A stretch of DNA of 64,000 nt from the NCBI RefSeq assembly GCF_013385175.1, contig NZ_JABZEO010000001.1, forward strand, positions 248,001 through 312,000. Direction: 5' to 3'. Each line of letters starts with the position of its first letter. Position 1 is the first letter of the stretch. The notes under the pieces are model-generated. The model saw only the letters and a list, made by a program, of their open reading frames with translations, did not search any database and had not been told where the DNA came from. Below are positions 49,173-60,781 of the stretch, piece by piece. Origin of the DNA: Allochromatium humboldtianum (GTDB taxonomy: Bacteria; Pseudomonadota; Gammaproteobacteria; Chromatiales; Chromatiaceae). The position numbers and the translations under genes are program-made.

Positions 49173-50897
49173 TCAGCGTTTCTTCGGCGGCATCAGGTCC
49201 GTGATGGAGCCATGCGCCATCTCGGCGGCGAGTCCGATGGTCTCGCACAGCGTTGGATGCGGGTGGATGGTCAGGCCGATGTCCTCCATGTCGGCGCCCA
49301 TCTCCAGCGCCAGCACCGCCTCGCCGATCAGCTCGCCGGCGTTGGGGCCGACGATGCCGGCGCCCAGGATGCGCTTGGTCTCCGGATCGAACAGCAGCTT
49401 GGTCAGGCCCTCGTCGCGATGGATGCCGAGCGCGCGTCCGCTCGCCGCCCAGGGGAAGACGCCCTTCTCGTAGGGGATGCCGTCGGCCTTGGCCTGGGTC
49501 TCGGTCAGGCCCATCCAGGCGACCTCGGGGTCGGTATAGGCGACCGAGGGAATGGTCAGCGGGTCGAACAGCGACGGCTGTCCGGCGATGACCTCGGCGG
49601 CGACCTTGGCCTCGTGCGTGGCCTTGTGCGCCAGCATCGGGCCGCCGACCACGTCGCCGATGGCGAAGATGTGCGGGACGTTGGTGCGCTGATGCTGGTC
49701 GACCTTGATAAAGCCGTGCTGGTCGACCGTCACGCCCGCTGCCTCGGCGTCGATGAGCTTGCCGTTTGGCAGACGCCCGACGGCCACCAGCACCTTGTCG
49801 TAGAGTTCGGTGCCCGGATGCTTGCCCTCGAACACCACCTTGATGCCTTCGGGTCCGGCGCTCATGCTGGCGACCTTGGTTTCGAGCAAGATGTTCTCGT
49901 AGCGCTTCTTGATGATCTTCTCGACCGCCTTGACCAGATCCGGGTCGCAGCCGGGCATGAGCTGATTCTTCAGCTCGACCACGTCGATCCGCGAACCGAG
50001 CGCGCTGTAGACGCTCGCCATCTCCAGACCGATGATGCCGCCGCCGACGATCAAGAGCCGATCGGGCACGTCGGCCAGGGCCAGCGCATCGGTCGAGTCC
50101 ATGACGCGCGAGTCCTCGTGCGGGAAGCCGGGGATCTTCATCGGCGAGGAGCCGCAGGCGATGATGGCCTGATCGAAGCGCACCCGCACACGCCCTTCCT
50201 TGGTCTCCACACCGATCCGGTTGGGCGACTCGAAGCGCCCGGCGCCCTGGACGACCTGGACGTTGCGCTGCTTGGCGAGTGCGCTCAGTCCGCCGGTGAG
50301 CTTGGCGACGACTCTGTCCTTGCCGGCGCGCATCTTGGCCAGATCGACCTCCGGCGCGCCATAGGTCACGCCCATGACGCCGAGCGTCTTGACCTCTTCC
50401 ATGATGGCGGCCGTGTGCAGCAGCGCCTTCGACGGGATGCAGCCGACGTTGAGACAAACCCCGCCGAGCGTCGGATAGCGCTCGATCAGGACGACCTTCT
50501 TGCCCAGATCGGCGGCGCGGAAGGCGGCCGTGTAACCGCCGGGGCCGGCACCGAGCACCACGACCTCGGTCACGATTTCCTGGACGGCTGTGGTCTCGGC
50601 GGCCAGTTCGGCGTCGTCATCGGACGCCCTGTCGTCGCTCTCGTCAACCGACGCGGAGGCGACGTCGAGCGTCAGGATCGGATCGCCCTGCGAGATCAGA
50701 TCGCCGATCTTAACGTTCACGGCCTTTACGACTCCGGCCCGGGGCGATGGGATCTCCATGCTGGCCTTGTCGCTCTCGACTGTTACCAGTGACGTCTCCG
50801 GCTCGATCCGATCACCGGGGGCGACCAGGATCTCGACGATCTGCACGTCCTTGAAATCTCCGATGTCCGGAACCTTGACCTCGATGATGGTGCTCAT
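49173..50897 (-). CDS. lpdA: Dihydrolipoyl dehydrogenase with N-terminal lipoyl domain (E3)
   Basis: A 574-residue protein. Residues 1-80 are a lipoyl domain (Lys44 in VESDKASME), then an acidic linker, then the flavoprotein: FAD site VVVLGAGPGGYTAAF, redox pair Cys148/Cys153 in GGVCLNVGCIPSK, and the C-terminal HPHPTLCE with its active-site His. It reoxidises the dihydrolipoamide of pyruvate dehydrogenase. The extra lipoyl domain is a known variant in some proteobacteria. Third gene of aceE-aceF-lpdA, 66 bases after aceF. Confidence 0.95.
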   Translation of the reverse strand: MSTIIEVKVPDIGDFKDVQIVEILVAPGDRIEPETSLVTVESDKASMEIPSPRAGVVKAVNVKIGDLISQGDPILTLDVASASVDESDDRASDDDAELAAETTAVQEIVTEVVVLGAGPGGYTAAFRAADLGKKVVLIERYPTLGGVCLNVGCIPSKALLHTAAIMEEVKTLGVMGVTYGAPEVDLAKMRAGKDRVVAKLTGGLSALAKQRNVQVVQGAGRFESPNRIGVETKEGRVRVRFDQAIIACGSSPMKIPGFPHEDSRVMDSTDALALADVPDRLLIVGGGIIGLEMASVYSALGSRIDVVELKNQLMPGCDPDLVKAVEKIIKKRYENILLETKVASMSAGPEGIKVVFEGKHPGTELYDKVLVAVGRLPNGKLIDAEAAGVTVDQHGFIKVDQHQRTNVPHIFAIGDVVGGPMLAHKATHEAKVAAEVIAGQPSLFDPLTIPSVAYTDPEVAWMGLTETQAKADGIPYEKGVFPWAASGRALGIHRDEGLTKLLFDPETKRILGAGIVGPNAGELIGEAVLALEMGADMEDIGLTIHPHPTLCETIGLAAEMAHGSITDLMPPKKR

Positions 50898-50963
50898 GGT
50901 GGGGCTTCTCTCACGGGCGCCACAGGCGCTGACAATCGTTATGGGATAAGACCCGCCATCCTA

Positions 50964-52328
50964 TCAGATCAGCAAGCGTCGGATGTCACCGAGCAGTTCG
51001 CGCAGCAGGCTGGTGAAGCGTGCCCCGTCGGCGCCGTCGACCACGCGATGGTCGTAGGACAGCGACAGCGGCAGCATCCGGCGCGGCACGAACTCGCGCC
51101 CGTTCCACACCGGCTTCATCTCGGCACGCGAGACGCCGAGGATGGCGACCTCGGGCGCGTTGACGATGGGCGTGAAGGCCGTCCCGCCGACGCCGCCGAG
51201 ACTGGAGATCGAGAAGCAGCCGCCCTGCATGTCGCCCGGCAGCAGCTTGCCGTCGCGCGCCTTGGCGCTGAGATCCGCCAGTTCGGTGGCGAGCTGGTGC
51301 AGACCCTTCCGGTCGACATCGCGCACCACCGGGACGACCAGACCGTTCTGCGTGTCGACCGCGACGCCGATATGGGTGTAATGCTTGTGGACCAGACTCT
51401 CGCCATCCGGGGTCAGTGACGCCTTGAGCACGGGCATCCGCGCCAGTGCCGTCGCCACGGCCTTGAGCAGGAAGGGCAGGAGGGTCAGCTTGACGCCCGC
51501 CTTGGCCGAGTCATCCTTCTGGGTCTGGCGGAAGGCTTCCAGATCGGTGATATCGGCTTCGTCGAACTGGGTGACATGCGGAATGCCGATCCAGCAGCGG
51601 TGCAGATGCCGACCGCTGAGCTTGCGGATGCGCGGCAGTTCCCGGATCTCGGTCGGGCCGAAGCGGCTGAAATCGACCTCGGGCGCGCTCGGGAGCTGGA
51701 AGACGCCCGCCGTGCCCGGCTCGATCGCCGCACTGCCGCCCTGGGCCAGGGTCTGCTTGACATAGCCCTGAACGTCGTCCTTGACGAGGCGACCCTTGGG
51801 GCCGGTGCCCTTCACCCGCGCCAGATCCACGCCCAACTCGCGTGCGAAGCGGCGCACGGCAGGACTCGCATGGGCCTTGCGACCACGGGCGATGGCGGTC
51901 ATGTCCTCGGGACGCGGAAGCACGGGGGCCTGACGCCGCTCGGTCTCACCGGGGGCGCGGCGGAGCGGCTCAGGCTCGACATCCGGCTCGGCTCCTGGGC
52001 TGGGGGCTGGGGCCGCCGGTTCCGGAGTCTGAAGCGTGGCGGCCGGCGGGGACGTTTCGTCCGAACCTGAACCCACGGCGGACGACCCGGCCGGCTCGAC
52101 CCGCATCAGCCGATCGCCCTGACTGACGCGATCGCCGGTCTTGACCAAGACCTCCCGAACCAGCCCGCCGATGGGGGCGGGAACCTCGATGGTCGCCTTG
52201 TCGCTTTCGAGGGTCAGAATGGATTGTTCGGCTTCGATCCGGTCGCCGGGAGCGACCAGGATCTCTATGATCTCGACACCAGAAAAATCGCCGATGTCGG
52301 GCAAGAGGATTTCTTCGAGGCTTGACAC
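50964..52328 (-). CDS. aceF: Dihydrolipoyllysine-residue acetyltransferase (E2)
   Basis: A 454-residue E2 with a single lipoyl domain (about 1-76; Lys44 in LESDKATIE), a Pro/Ala-rich linker, an E3/E1-binding domain (about 155-190; ASPAVRRFARELGVDL), and the catalytic core ending with DHRVVDGADG. GTG 52328 is chosen because AAGGAG sits eight bases upstream; the earlier TTG 52334 would have only two bases of spacing. One lipoyl domain here is fewer than in E. coli, but the E3 carries one as well. Confidence 0.94.
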   Translation of the reverse strand: MSSLEEILLPDIGDFSGVEIIEILVAPGDRIEAEQSILTLESDKATIEVPAPIGGLVREVLVKTGDRVSQGDRLMRVEPAGSSAVGSGSDETSPPAATLQTPEPAAPAPSPGAEPDVEPEPLRRAPGETERRQAPVLPRPEDMTAIARGRKAHASPAVRRFARELGVDLARVKGTGPKGRLVKDDVQGYVKQTLAQGGSAAIEPGTAGVFQLPSAPEVDFSRFGPTEIRELPRIRKLSGRHLHRCWIGIPHVTQFDEADITDLEAFRQTQKDDSAKAGVKLTLLPFLLKAVATALARMPVLKASLTPDGESLVHKHYTHIGVAVDTQNGLVVPVVRDVDRKGLHQLATELADLSAKARDGKLLPGDMQGGCFSISSLGGVGGTAFTPIVNAPEVAILGVSRAEMKPVWNGREFVPRRMLPLSLSYDHRVVDGADGARFTSLLRELLGDIRRLLI

Positions 52329-52336
52329 GCGCAATG

Positions 52337-52342
52337 CTCCTT
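52337..52342 (-). promoter_or_regulatory. Ribosome binding site deciding the aceF start
   Basis: AAGGAG on the minus strand, eight bases before GTG 52328 and only two before TTG 52334, so GTG is favoured. Confidence 0.6.
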
Positions 52343-52363
52343 AAAACCTGTTGACCAGTCGGC

Positions 52364-55018
<2,655 letters not shown>

Positions 55019-55166
55019 GTCGCTTCCAGGGAGACGTTAGGGACGATGTCGGTTGGACAAGGTCGCGAGTATACCTGGATCGACAATTTATTAAATACTC
55101 AGGATTCGATTGCGCAATGCACGAGTGGCATGACCGGCATCCACGGCCCACCGAATCGGCCGCGAC

Positions 55167-55619
55167 TCAGCCCGTTGGACGCAGGAGCCTCAGAACCGCC
55201 TCGCACACCTCGGGGATGACTCGGGCGACCGCCGGACTCAGCCCAGGCGACCAGTCGATCGCTGCCGGCTGGATGCCCAGGATGAGGATCTCGGGCGGCA
55301 GGATGCCCAGCGCCTCGCCCAGCGTCAGCGCCTCGGCCAGACCGGCCGCATGCAGATTGCCGCGAAGCTGGGGGTCGAGTCCGCGCACGGACTCCGGTGT
55401 CAGACAGCGCCAGACGCCGGGCGACTCGCCCATGTCGGCGGCATCCAGGATGATGACCCGGTCGTGCCTCTGGAGTCTGAGGACGAGATCAAGACCGGGT
55501 GTGCCGCCGTCCAGCAGGGTCACGTCGGGCGGCAGGTTTGGCAGGGCTTCGAGGACAGCGGCCCCGATGCCGTCGTCGCCGCGCAACGGATTGCCCAGCG
55601 CCAGGATGAGGGTGTTCAT
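55167..55619 (-). CDS. Hydrogenase maturation protease
   Basis: A 150-residue HybD/HoxW-type endopeptidase that trims the C terminus of the hydrogenase large subunit after nickel insertion. Motifs: LALGNPLRGDDGIG (nickel-sensing Asp/Glu region) and ILDAADMG; a later His lies in the NLHAAGLA segment. ATG 55619 gives the typical N terminus; 55664 would add unconserved residues. It follows hydA by 56 bases on the same strand, so it is dedicated to this hydrogenase. Confidence 0.88.
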   Translation of the reverse strand: MNTLILALGNPLRGDDGIGAAVLEALPNLPPDVTLLDGGTPGLDLVLRLQRHDRVIILDAADMGESPGVWRCLTPESVRGLDPQLRGNLHAAGLAEALTLGEALGILPPEILILGIQPAAIDWSPGLSPAVARVIPEVCEAVLRLLRPTG

Positions 55620-55675
55620 GTAGGGGATCTCGGTCGCGCCCCCCGGACGAACCGGGGAACGCAAAGCCGATCAGG

Positions 55676-56962
55676 TCAAACGAAGCGGACGTTCAGCATG
55701 TGGGTCGAGCAGGAGATGCAGGGATCATAGGCACGCACCAGCATTTCCAGAGCGAGCGTGATGTCTTCCTGACTGCGATCCAGGATGGTCGGCACCAGCG
55801 CCCGCATGTCCAGCTCGATGTTGGCCAGATTCTGGCCGGTCGGGATGATGCAGTTGGCGCCGACGATCGCCCCGTCCTCGATCTGGTAGTGGTGGAAGAG
55901 GGTGCCGCGCGGCACCTCGGCGGCCCCCACGCCCTCGCCGGTCAGCCGGGTCGGCGCGGCCGGCTCCTCGTGCCGGATGCCCATCTCAAGCAACTGGTCG
56001 ATGAGCTGGATCGCGTCCTCGGTGCAGTGCACCACCTCGACGGCCTGTGCCGCCGCGATCAGATAGGGGTTGATGACCTTGGGCGCCAGACCGAGCGCCT
56101 CGGCCGCCGCCCGCGCGCGCGGATGCAGCTTGTCGTGGTTGATGTTGAAGCGCGCCAGCGCCCCGACCATGTAGGAGTCGCGCTGGTGGCGGGTGTGCTT
56201 GGCCGAGGAATGCGGGACGATGGTCTCGTTGGTGACGAGGCGGTAGTCCTCCAGATCCCAGCGTCCGCCGTCACTGCTGTCGATGACGCCGTCGATGAAG
56301 CAGTATTCCTCGCCCTTGTGCAGCGCGACGTACTCGGTGTCGCGCTCGAAGCGGGGGAATTCCAGCCCAGCCAGCAGCTCGATGGTGGCGTCGCAGTCGG
56401 CGCGCGAGGCCACCAGCCGCGCCCGCAGCTCGCGCAGCGTCTCCAGGCTCGGGAAGTGCGTGAAGCCGCCGACCGTCATCGAGATCGGATGGGTGTGACG
56501 CCCGCAGATGGCCGCGCACAGATCCCCGGCGAGCTGCTTCATGCGCAGCGCACGCAGCACCACGTCCGGCGCGCTCTGCGCCAGCGGGATGACGCTGCCG
56601 ACGCCCAAATAATCCGGCGCCACCAGCATGTAGATGTGCAGGATGTGGCTGTCGAGGATCTCGCCGTGGAAGTTGAGCTTGCGCAGCAGCGTCGTCTGCG
56701 GGCTGGGCGTCACCCCGAGCGCCTGCTCGGTGGCGCGCAGCGAAGCGGTCGCGTGCCCGACAGCGCAGATGCCGCAGATGCGCGAGGTCAGGTGCGAGGC
56801 GTCCAGGTAGGGACGCCCGCGCAGCATGGCCTCGAAGAAGCGCGGCGTCTCGACGATCTGCAGATCGCACTGCTTGAGCACGCCGTTCTGGACATCCACG
56901 ACGATGTTGCCGTGGCCCTCGACGCGCGTCACATGATGGACATCGACTTTCAGCGTGGTCAT
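55676..56962 (-). CDS. hydA: NiFe hydrogenase large (alpha) subunit, group 3b-type
   Basis: A 428-residue catalytic subunit. Nickel ligands: RICGICAVGH (Cys63, Cys66) and DPCISCSTH (Cys415, Cys418). The short tail after His421 (MLNVRFV) is the peptide expected to be removed by the adjacent protease. VTRVEGHGNIVV is the conserved N terminus. ATG 56962 overlaps the hydD stop (ATGA). The alpha-beta-gamma-delta make-up marks a bidirectional NAD(P)-linked cytoplasmic hydrogenase, called sulfhydrogenase in Pyrococcus. Confidence 0.93.
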   Translation of the reverse strand: MTTLKVDVHHVTRVEGHGNIVVDVQNGVLKQCDLQIVETPRFFEAMLRGRPYLDASHLTSRICGICAVGHATASLRATEQALGVTPSPQTTLLRKLNFHGEILDSHILHIYMLVAPDYLGVGSVIPLAQSAPDVVLRALRMKQLAGDLCAAICGRHTHPISMTVGGFTHFPSLETLRELRARLVASRADCDATIELLAGLEFPRFERDTEYVALHKGEEYCFIDGVIDSSDGGRWDLEDYRLVTNETIVPHSSAKHTRHQRDSYMVGALARFNINHDKLHPRARAAAEALGLAPKVINPYLIAAAQAVEVVHCTEDAIQLIDQLLEMGIRHEEPAAPTRLTGEGVGAAEVPRGTLFHHYQIEDGAIVGANCIIPTGQNLANIELDMRALVPTILDRSQEDITLALEMLVRAYDPCISCSTHMLNVRFV

Positions 56963-57714
56963 GCGGGCGTCACCCCTTCCAGTTGCATCGTTTGGTAGGT
57001 GAGAAAGAGCGACAGCTTGGCCGCGATCTGGTCTTCGGTCATGCCGTGCTCGCGCAGCGCCTGCTTGATCGAGTGCATGTTGGGGGACGGAATGAGACCG
57101 CGACAGCCCTCGCAGCCCTGACCCTGGGCCGGGCAGATGGCCTCGCAGCCGGCACGGGTGACGGGACCGAGACAGGTCTGACCGCGCAGGAACATGCAGA
57201 CGTTCTCGGTGAGCTTGCAGTCGATGCACAGCGGATAGTCCGGGATCGCCGGCTTGCGCCCCTGCAGCAGATGCGTCACCGCCGTGGCGAACTCCTTGCG
57301 GTCGATCGGACAGCCGGGGATGACGGCATCGACCTCGATCACGGCGCTCAGCGGCCGCGCCGGATAGGTCTCGAACCAGTCCTTCTTGTCGCCGTAGACA
57401 TATTCGCGGGTCTGCTCCAGCGGCATCCGGTTGCGGATGGCATTGATGCCGCCCAGATGCGCGCAGGCGCCCAGGGCGACGACGATCTGAGCCTGTTCGC
57501 GGATCTCGCGGATCTTGGCTTCATCGGACGGGCGCGTGCAGGAACCCTCGATGAAGGCGATCTGATAGTCCTCGCCGCGCTCGCTCATGGCCTCGCGGAA
57601 CTGGACGATCTCGATCACCTCCAGCAGCTCGGGATGGCGCTGGAGCGTATCCAGGACCGTCAGCTGACAGCCCTCGCAACTGGTGAACTCGAAGAAGGCG
57701 ACCTTGGGTTTCAT
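56959..57714 (-). CDS. hydD: NiFe hydrogenase small (delta) subunit
   Basis: A 251-residue Fe-S electron-transfer subunit. Proximal-cluster Cys in TSCEGCQLTV (near 12-15), ALGACAHLGG (near 84), and VIPGCPIDR, followed by a Cys-rich C-terminal region (CIDCKLTENVCMFL, then GQGCEGCRG) for additional clusters. It has no Tat signal, which fits a cytoplasmic enzyme. Overlaps both hydG and hydA by four bases. Confidence 0.93.
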   Translation of the reverse strand: MKPKVAFFEFTSCEGCQLTVLDTLQRHPELLEVIEIVQFREAMSERGEDYQIAFIEGSCTRPSDEAKIREIREQAQIVVALGACAHLGGINAIRNRMPLEQTREYVYGDKKDWFETYPARPLSAVIEVDAVIPGCPIDRKEFATAVTHLLQGRKPAIPDYPLCIDCKLTENVCMFLRGQTCLGPVTRAGCEAICPAQGQGCEGCRGLIPSPNMHSIKQALREHGMTEDQIAAKLSLFLTYQTMQLEGVTPA

Positions 57715-58565
57715 GACAGCGCCTCCTCAAGATCCTTGACCTCGGCGTAGGACAGGACCGGTCCTGTCTGACAGGTGTAGATGTGGTGCATCTGGCAGTG
57801 GCCGCACTTGCCGACGCCGCACTTCATCTGACGCTCGAACGAGAGCCAGATGTTGCCCTCGGCGACGCCCTTGGCGAGCAGATCCTGGAGGACGAACTTG
57901 TACATGACCGGCGGACCGACCACGGTGGCGATGGTGTTGCGCGCCGGGAAGTCGATCTTGGGCAGCAGGGTGGTGATGACGCCGACGTTACCGTCCCAGC
58001 CGTCGGTCGGGCGGTCGACGGTGACATGACACTCGATGTCGCCGCGCTCGGCCCAGCTCTTGAGATCGTCCGGGAACAGGAAGTCCTTGGGCGTGCGCGC
58101 GCCATAGAGCAGCGCGACGCGTCCGTACTTGCCGCGCTCGTCCAGCACTTCGGTGATGAGCGAGCGCAGCGGCGCCAGACCCAGACCGCCGGCGACAAAG
58201 ACGATGTCCTTGCCCTGGAAGCGGTCGATCGGGAAGCCGTGACCGAAGGGACCGCGCACGCCGATCATGCTGCCCGGCTCCAGACGATGGAGCGCCTCGG
58301 TCAGCTTGCCGACGCGGCGCACGCACAGCTCGAAGGCTCCGTTGCTGCGCGCCGGTGAGGAACAGATGCTGATCGGCGCCTCACCGATGCCGAGCACCGA
58401 GACCTCGACGAATTGTCCCGGCTGGTGGGCGATGGTGAAGCCGCTCGGCAGTTCGAGATGGAACCACTTTTCGAGTTCGGTGAACTGTTCGACCGCGACG
58501 ATGCGCGCCGGGGTCGGCATGTAGATGGACGAATGGTCCAGGGTTTCGCGTAGCAGTGTGGTCAT
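57711..58565 (-). CDS. hydG: Hydrogenase gamma subunit, FAD/NAD(P)-binding oxidoreductase
   Basis: A 284-residue flavoprotein of the ferredoxin-NADP reductase/dihydroorotate dehydrogenase electron-transfer type. FAD region HQPGQFVEVSVLGIGEAPIS, nucleotide-binding FVAGGLGLAPLRSLI, and a C-terminal [2Fe-2S] motif CGVGKCGHCQM. It carries electrons between NAD(P)H and the Fe-S chain. Starts three bases after hydB. Confidence 0.92.
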   Translation of the reverse strand: MTTLLRETLDHSSIYMPTPARIVAVEQFTELEKWFHLELPSGFTIAHQPGQFVEVSVLGIGEAPISICSSPARSNGAFELCVRRVGKLTEALHRLEPGSMIGVRGPFGHGFPIDRFQGKDIVFVAGGLGLAPLRSLITEVLDERGKYGRVALLYGARTPKDFLFPDDLKSWAERGDIECHVTVDRPTDGWDGNVGVITTLLPKIDFPARNTIATVVGPPVMYKFVLQDLLAKGVAEGNIWLSFERQMKCGVGKCGHCQMHHIYTCQTGPVLSYAEVKDLEEALS

Positions 58566-58568
58566 GGT

Positions 58569-59615
58569 CTAGGCCGATTCCCCTGGGGACGCCTGGCGAC
58601 GTTCGTTGAGGGTGTTGAGCGTGGCGATGGGCGTGATGTGCGCGGGACAGGAGAGGGCGCAGCGTCCGCAGCCGACACAGCCGAGCAGGCCGTAGGCTTC
58701 CAGCTGGTACTTGCCCTTGCGCATGAAGCGATGACGCAGCCGGTTGGCGCGCGAGTTGCGGAAGTCGTGTCCGCCGGCGACCACGGCGAACTTTTCCAGC
58801 AGGCAGGAATCCCACACCCGTACCCGCTTGCCTTTTTCCAGCTTCAGATCGATCTCGTCGACGACATCGAAGCAATAGCAGGTCGGGCAGACCTTGGTGC
58901 ACTGGCCGCAGGAGAGGCAGCGTTCGCCGATCTCGTCCCAGAGTGCGCTGTCATGGCTGGCGCCGAGCAGATTGGGCAGGTCGGTGACGTCGCAGTCGAG
59001 CCGGTAGTCGAAGTTGGGCCACTTGCCGGCCATCACTTCGTTGAAGCGATCGTAGTCGGCGTCCGACGGCTTCCAGAAGAAGCCCATGCCGCGAATCAGC
59101 GCCTCGCCCGCATCGGAGCCGACGTCGACGGCATAGCGATCCCCGAGATCGGTCAGATGGACATCGAACTGTTCCGGGACCGACAGGGTGCCCAGGCTCT
59201 TGCAGAACGCCTGAGCCATGCAGGGTTCCATGCATTCGATGCTGACCAGGGTCGTCTTGCGGCGGCGCGCCTGATAGTGCTGATCGACATGGCCCGTGCC
59301 CTGGATGCGGTCGAGCAGTTGGATGGCGTGCAGATCGCAGGTATGCAGCGCCATGATGACCGTGGGCTGGATCTCCTCGATGACCGGCGACATCTCCATC
59401 GTCTTGGCATTGAAGGTGAAGAGATCCTCGCGCGGGGGCAGGAAGTACTTCTTGGGGGGCAGGACGCTGCTGTGGTAGTCGAGGACGAGCTCGTCGGCGC
59501 TGGTGATCTCGTCGAAGATGTACTGGCCGTGCGATTCCCTCGGGGCGACCACGCGGTGATCGACACGCAGACGCTCGACCCAGGCCTGGAGCAGGTGCTT
59601 GGGGAGTATTCTCAA
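58569..59615 (-). CDS. hydB: Hydrogenase beta subunit, 4Fe-4S protein (TTG start)
   Basis: A 348-residue protein. A Rossmann-like/anaerobic sulfite reductase A-type N-terminal domain (LHTCDLHAIQLLDRI) is followed by two cluster motifs: CLSCGQCTKVCPTC and CVGCGRCALSCP. In Pyrococcus it is the beta subunit of sulfhydrogenase, linked to sulfur reduction. No ATG or GTG gives the conserved N terminus; TTG 59615 (LRILPKHLLQAW) is the only fit, with AGAGG about nine bases upstream. First gene of hydBGDA. Confidence 0.9.
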   Translation of the reverse strand: MRILPKHLLQAWVERLRVDHRVVAPRESHGQYIFDEITSADELVLDYHSSVLPPKKYFLPPREDLFTFNAKTMEMSPVIEEIQPTVIMALHTCDLHAIQLLDRIQGTGHVDQHYQARRRKTTLVSIECMEPCMAQAFCKSLGTLSVPEQFDVHLTDLGDRYAVDVGSDAGEALIRGMGFFWKPSDADYDRFNEVMAGKWPNFDYRLDCDVTDLPNLLGASHDSALWDEIGERCLSCGQCTKVCPTCYCFDVVDEIDLKLEKGKRVRVWDSCLLEKFAVVAGGHDFRNSRANRLRHRFMRKGKYQLEAYGLLGCVGCGRCALSCPAHITPIATLNTLNERRQASPGESA

Positions 59616-59923
59616 ACCGGGAAACCTCTGTATCGAGGCCCGCGCGCGCGGAGGCTATGAGCGCACGGGCGAAGCTGACGCCAACCTGATTCGATGCTCC
59701 AAGCCGATCCGGTTGGCGTGGGGAAAGGCGGCCAAGGCGTCTGGATGACGCCATTCCCGCTATCAGAGAATCAGAAGATTGCAATAAGGTTAATGTCCCT
59801 AGCAAAACTAGGGCTAACGCTTTAAGTCAATCTTTTGTATTGAAATAGCCGCAAGGGTACATAAAGTGCCCGCCTGCCCCCTTCGTCGGAAGGCCGCCGA
59901 CCCAACTCCATCCCTGTGTCAAG
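59616..59923 (-). promoter_or_regulatory. AT-rich leader/promoter region of the hydrogenase operon
   Basis: 308 bases without a gene. The part at about 59765-59870 drops well below the local GC content. It holds a perfect 6-bp hairpin, CCCTAG (59797-59802), loop CAAAA, CTAGGG (59808-59813). On the minus strand TTGACT follows just downstream of a TCAAT-N7-ATTGA dyad, and could be a -35. I found no exact FNR site (TTGAT-N4-ATCAA) and no sigma-54 TGGCAC-N5-TTGC. The half next to hydB is GC-rich and featureless. Confidence 0.5.
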
Positions 59924-60742
59924 TCATTGCCGTTGCCGCAGTTTCGAGGCTCCCCGGCTCACCAGAGAGTGCCATCGAAACCTGAGACTCAGCCGTTCGC
60001 TGTTCGTGACTTCTTGCTGCTCGCGGATCTCAGAAAGCAAATCCGTGATTGTGCTCAAGGAAGCCTTGACCTCTGCCAAAGCAGGAGTCGCGGAGCCATT
60101 TTTGAGCGACGATTCACCGCTGAAGGTGAGCGCCTGCCTTGCCAGCGATGCCTGCCGAGCAGCCTGAGCCACAGGGCCGATCTCAGGATCATGGATCGCA
60201 ATCCATGCTCCAAAATGAGGAATGAATCTGTTGAATCCGCATGCGGCAAGATCGGTGTCGCTCCAATGAGAACGATGAGTCTCATATGGATAGCCGGAAA
60301 CCTCCTGCGGCATGACGTTCTTGGGCACCGAAATTATCACCTTTCGCCCGATCCGCTTCAGATGAGAAAGGAATTCCAGTCCATCATCGCGATCGAAGTG
60401 TTCCAGGATGGCTAGAGCCAGCACCAAATCATATGCCCCATCTTTCAAGTCGCGCAAAATATCCAGCGCATTCCCGCACTGCACGTCATCGTAAACCCAG
60501 CCGGGTATGTACGGAAGATATACAGAGGTTCCCTCGATCGCGTCGATACGAACGCGCCAGTCGATCTTGCACTCAGTCTCAAGCTTCGAAATGAACGCCT
60601 CGTCATCATAGAGATCCAGAAATATACGGCAAAGCATGCCATACAGCCCAAGGCCACAGCCGACATCCAAAACCGAGTCCGGGCGCAAACTCCGTATTTC
60701 GCTGACAATAGGCGTTATCTGCTCGCAATTGCTAAATGGCAT
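59924..60742 (-). CDS. SAM-dependent methyltransferase with C-terminal coiled coil
   Basis: A 272-residue protein. Class I methyltransferase core: SVLDVGCGLGLYGML (motif I, near 23-37), an acidic DAIEG, and YDLVLALAILEHFDRDDG, with later VIISVPKNVMPQ. The C-terminal 70 residues form a predicted coiled coil with a basic end (LSLRFRWHSLVSR). ATG 60742 has AGGAG eight bases upstream. Base composition is clearly lower in GC than the neighbours, a sign of transfer. It is 39 bases after the radical SAM gene. Coiled-coil tails occur in O-antigen methyltransferases, so a glycan target is possible but unproven. Confidence 0.78.
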   Translation of the reverse strand: MPFSNCEQITPIVSEIRSLRPDSVLDVGCGLGLYGMLCRIFLDLYDDEAFISKLETECKIDWRVRIDAIEGTSVYLPYIPGWVYDDVQCGNALDILRDLKDGAYDLVLALAILEHFDRDDGLEFLSHLKRIGRKVIISVPKNVMPQEVSGYPYETHRSHWSDTDLAACGFNRFIPHFGAWIAIHDPEIGPVAQAARQASLARQALTFSGESSLKNGSATPALAEVKASLSTITDLLSEIREQQEVTNSERLSLRFRWHSLVSRGASKLRQRQ

Positions 60743-60781
60743 CTCCGATCTCCTGCAAAAATTGAACAATCCCCTGAGGCA

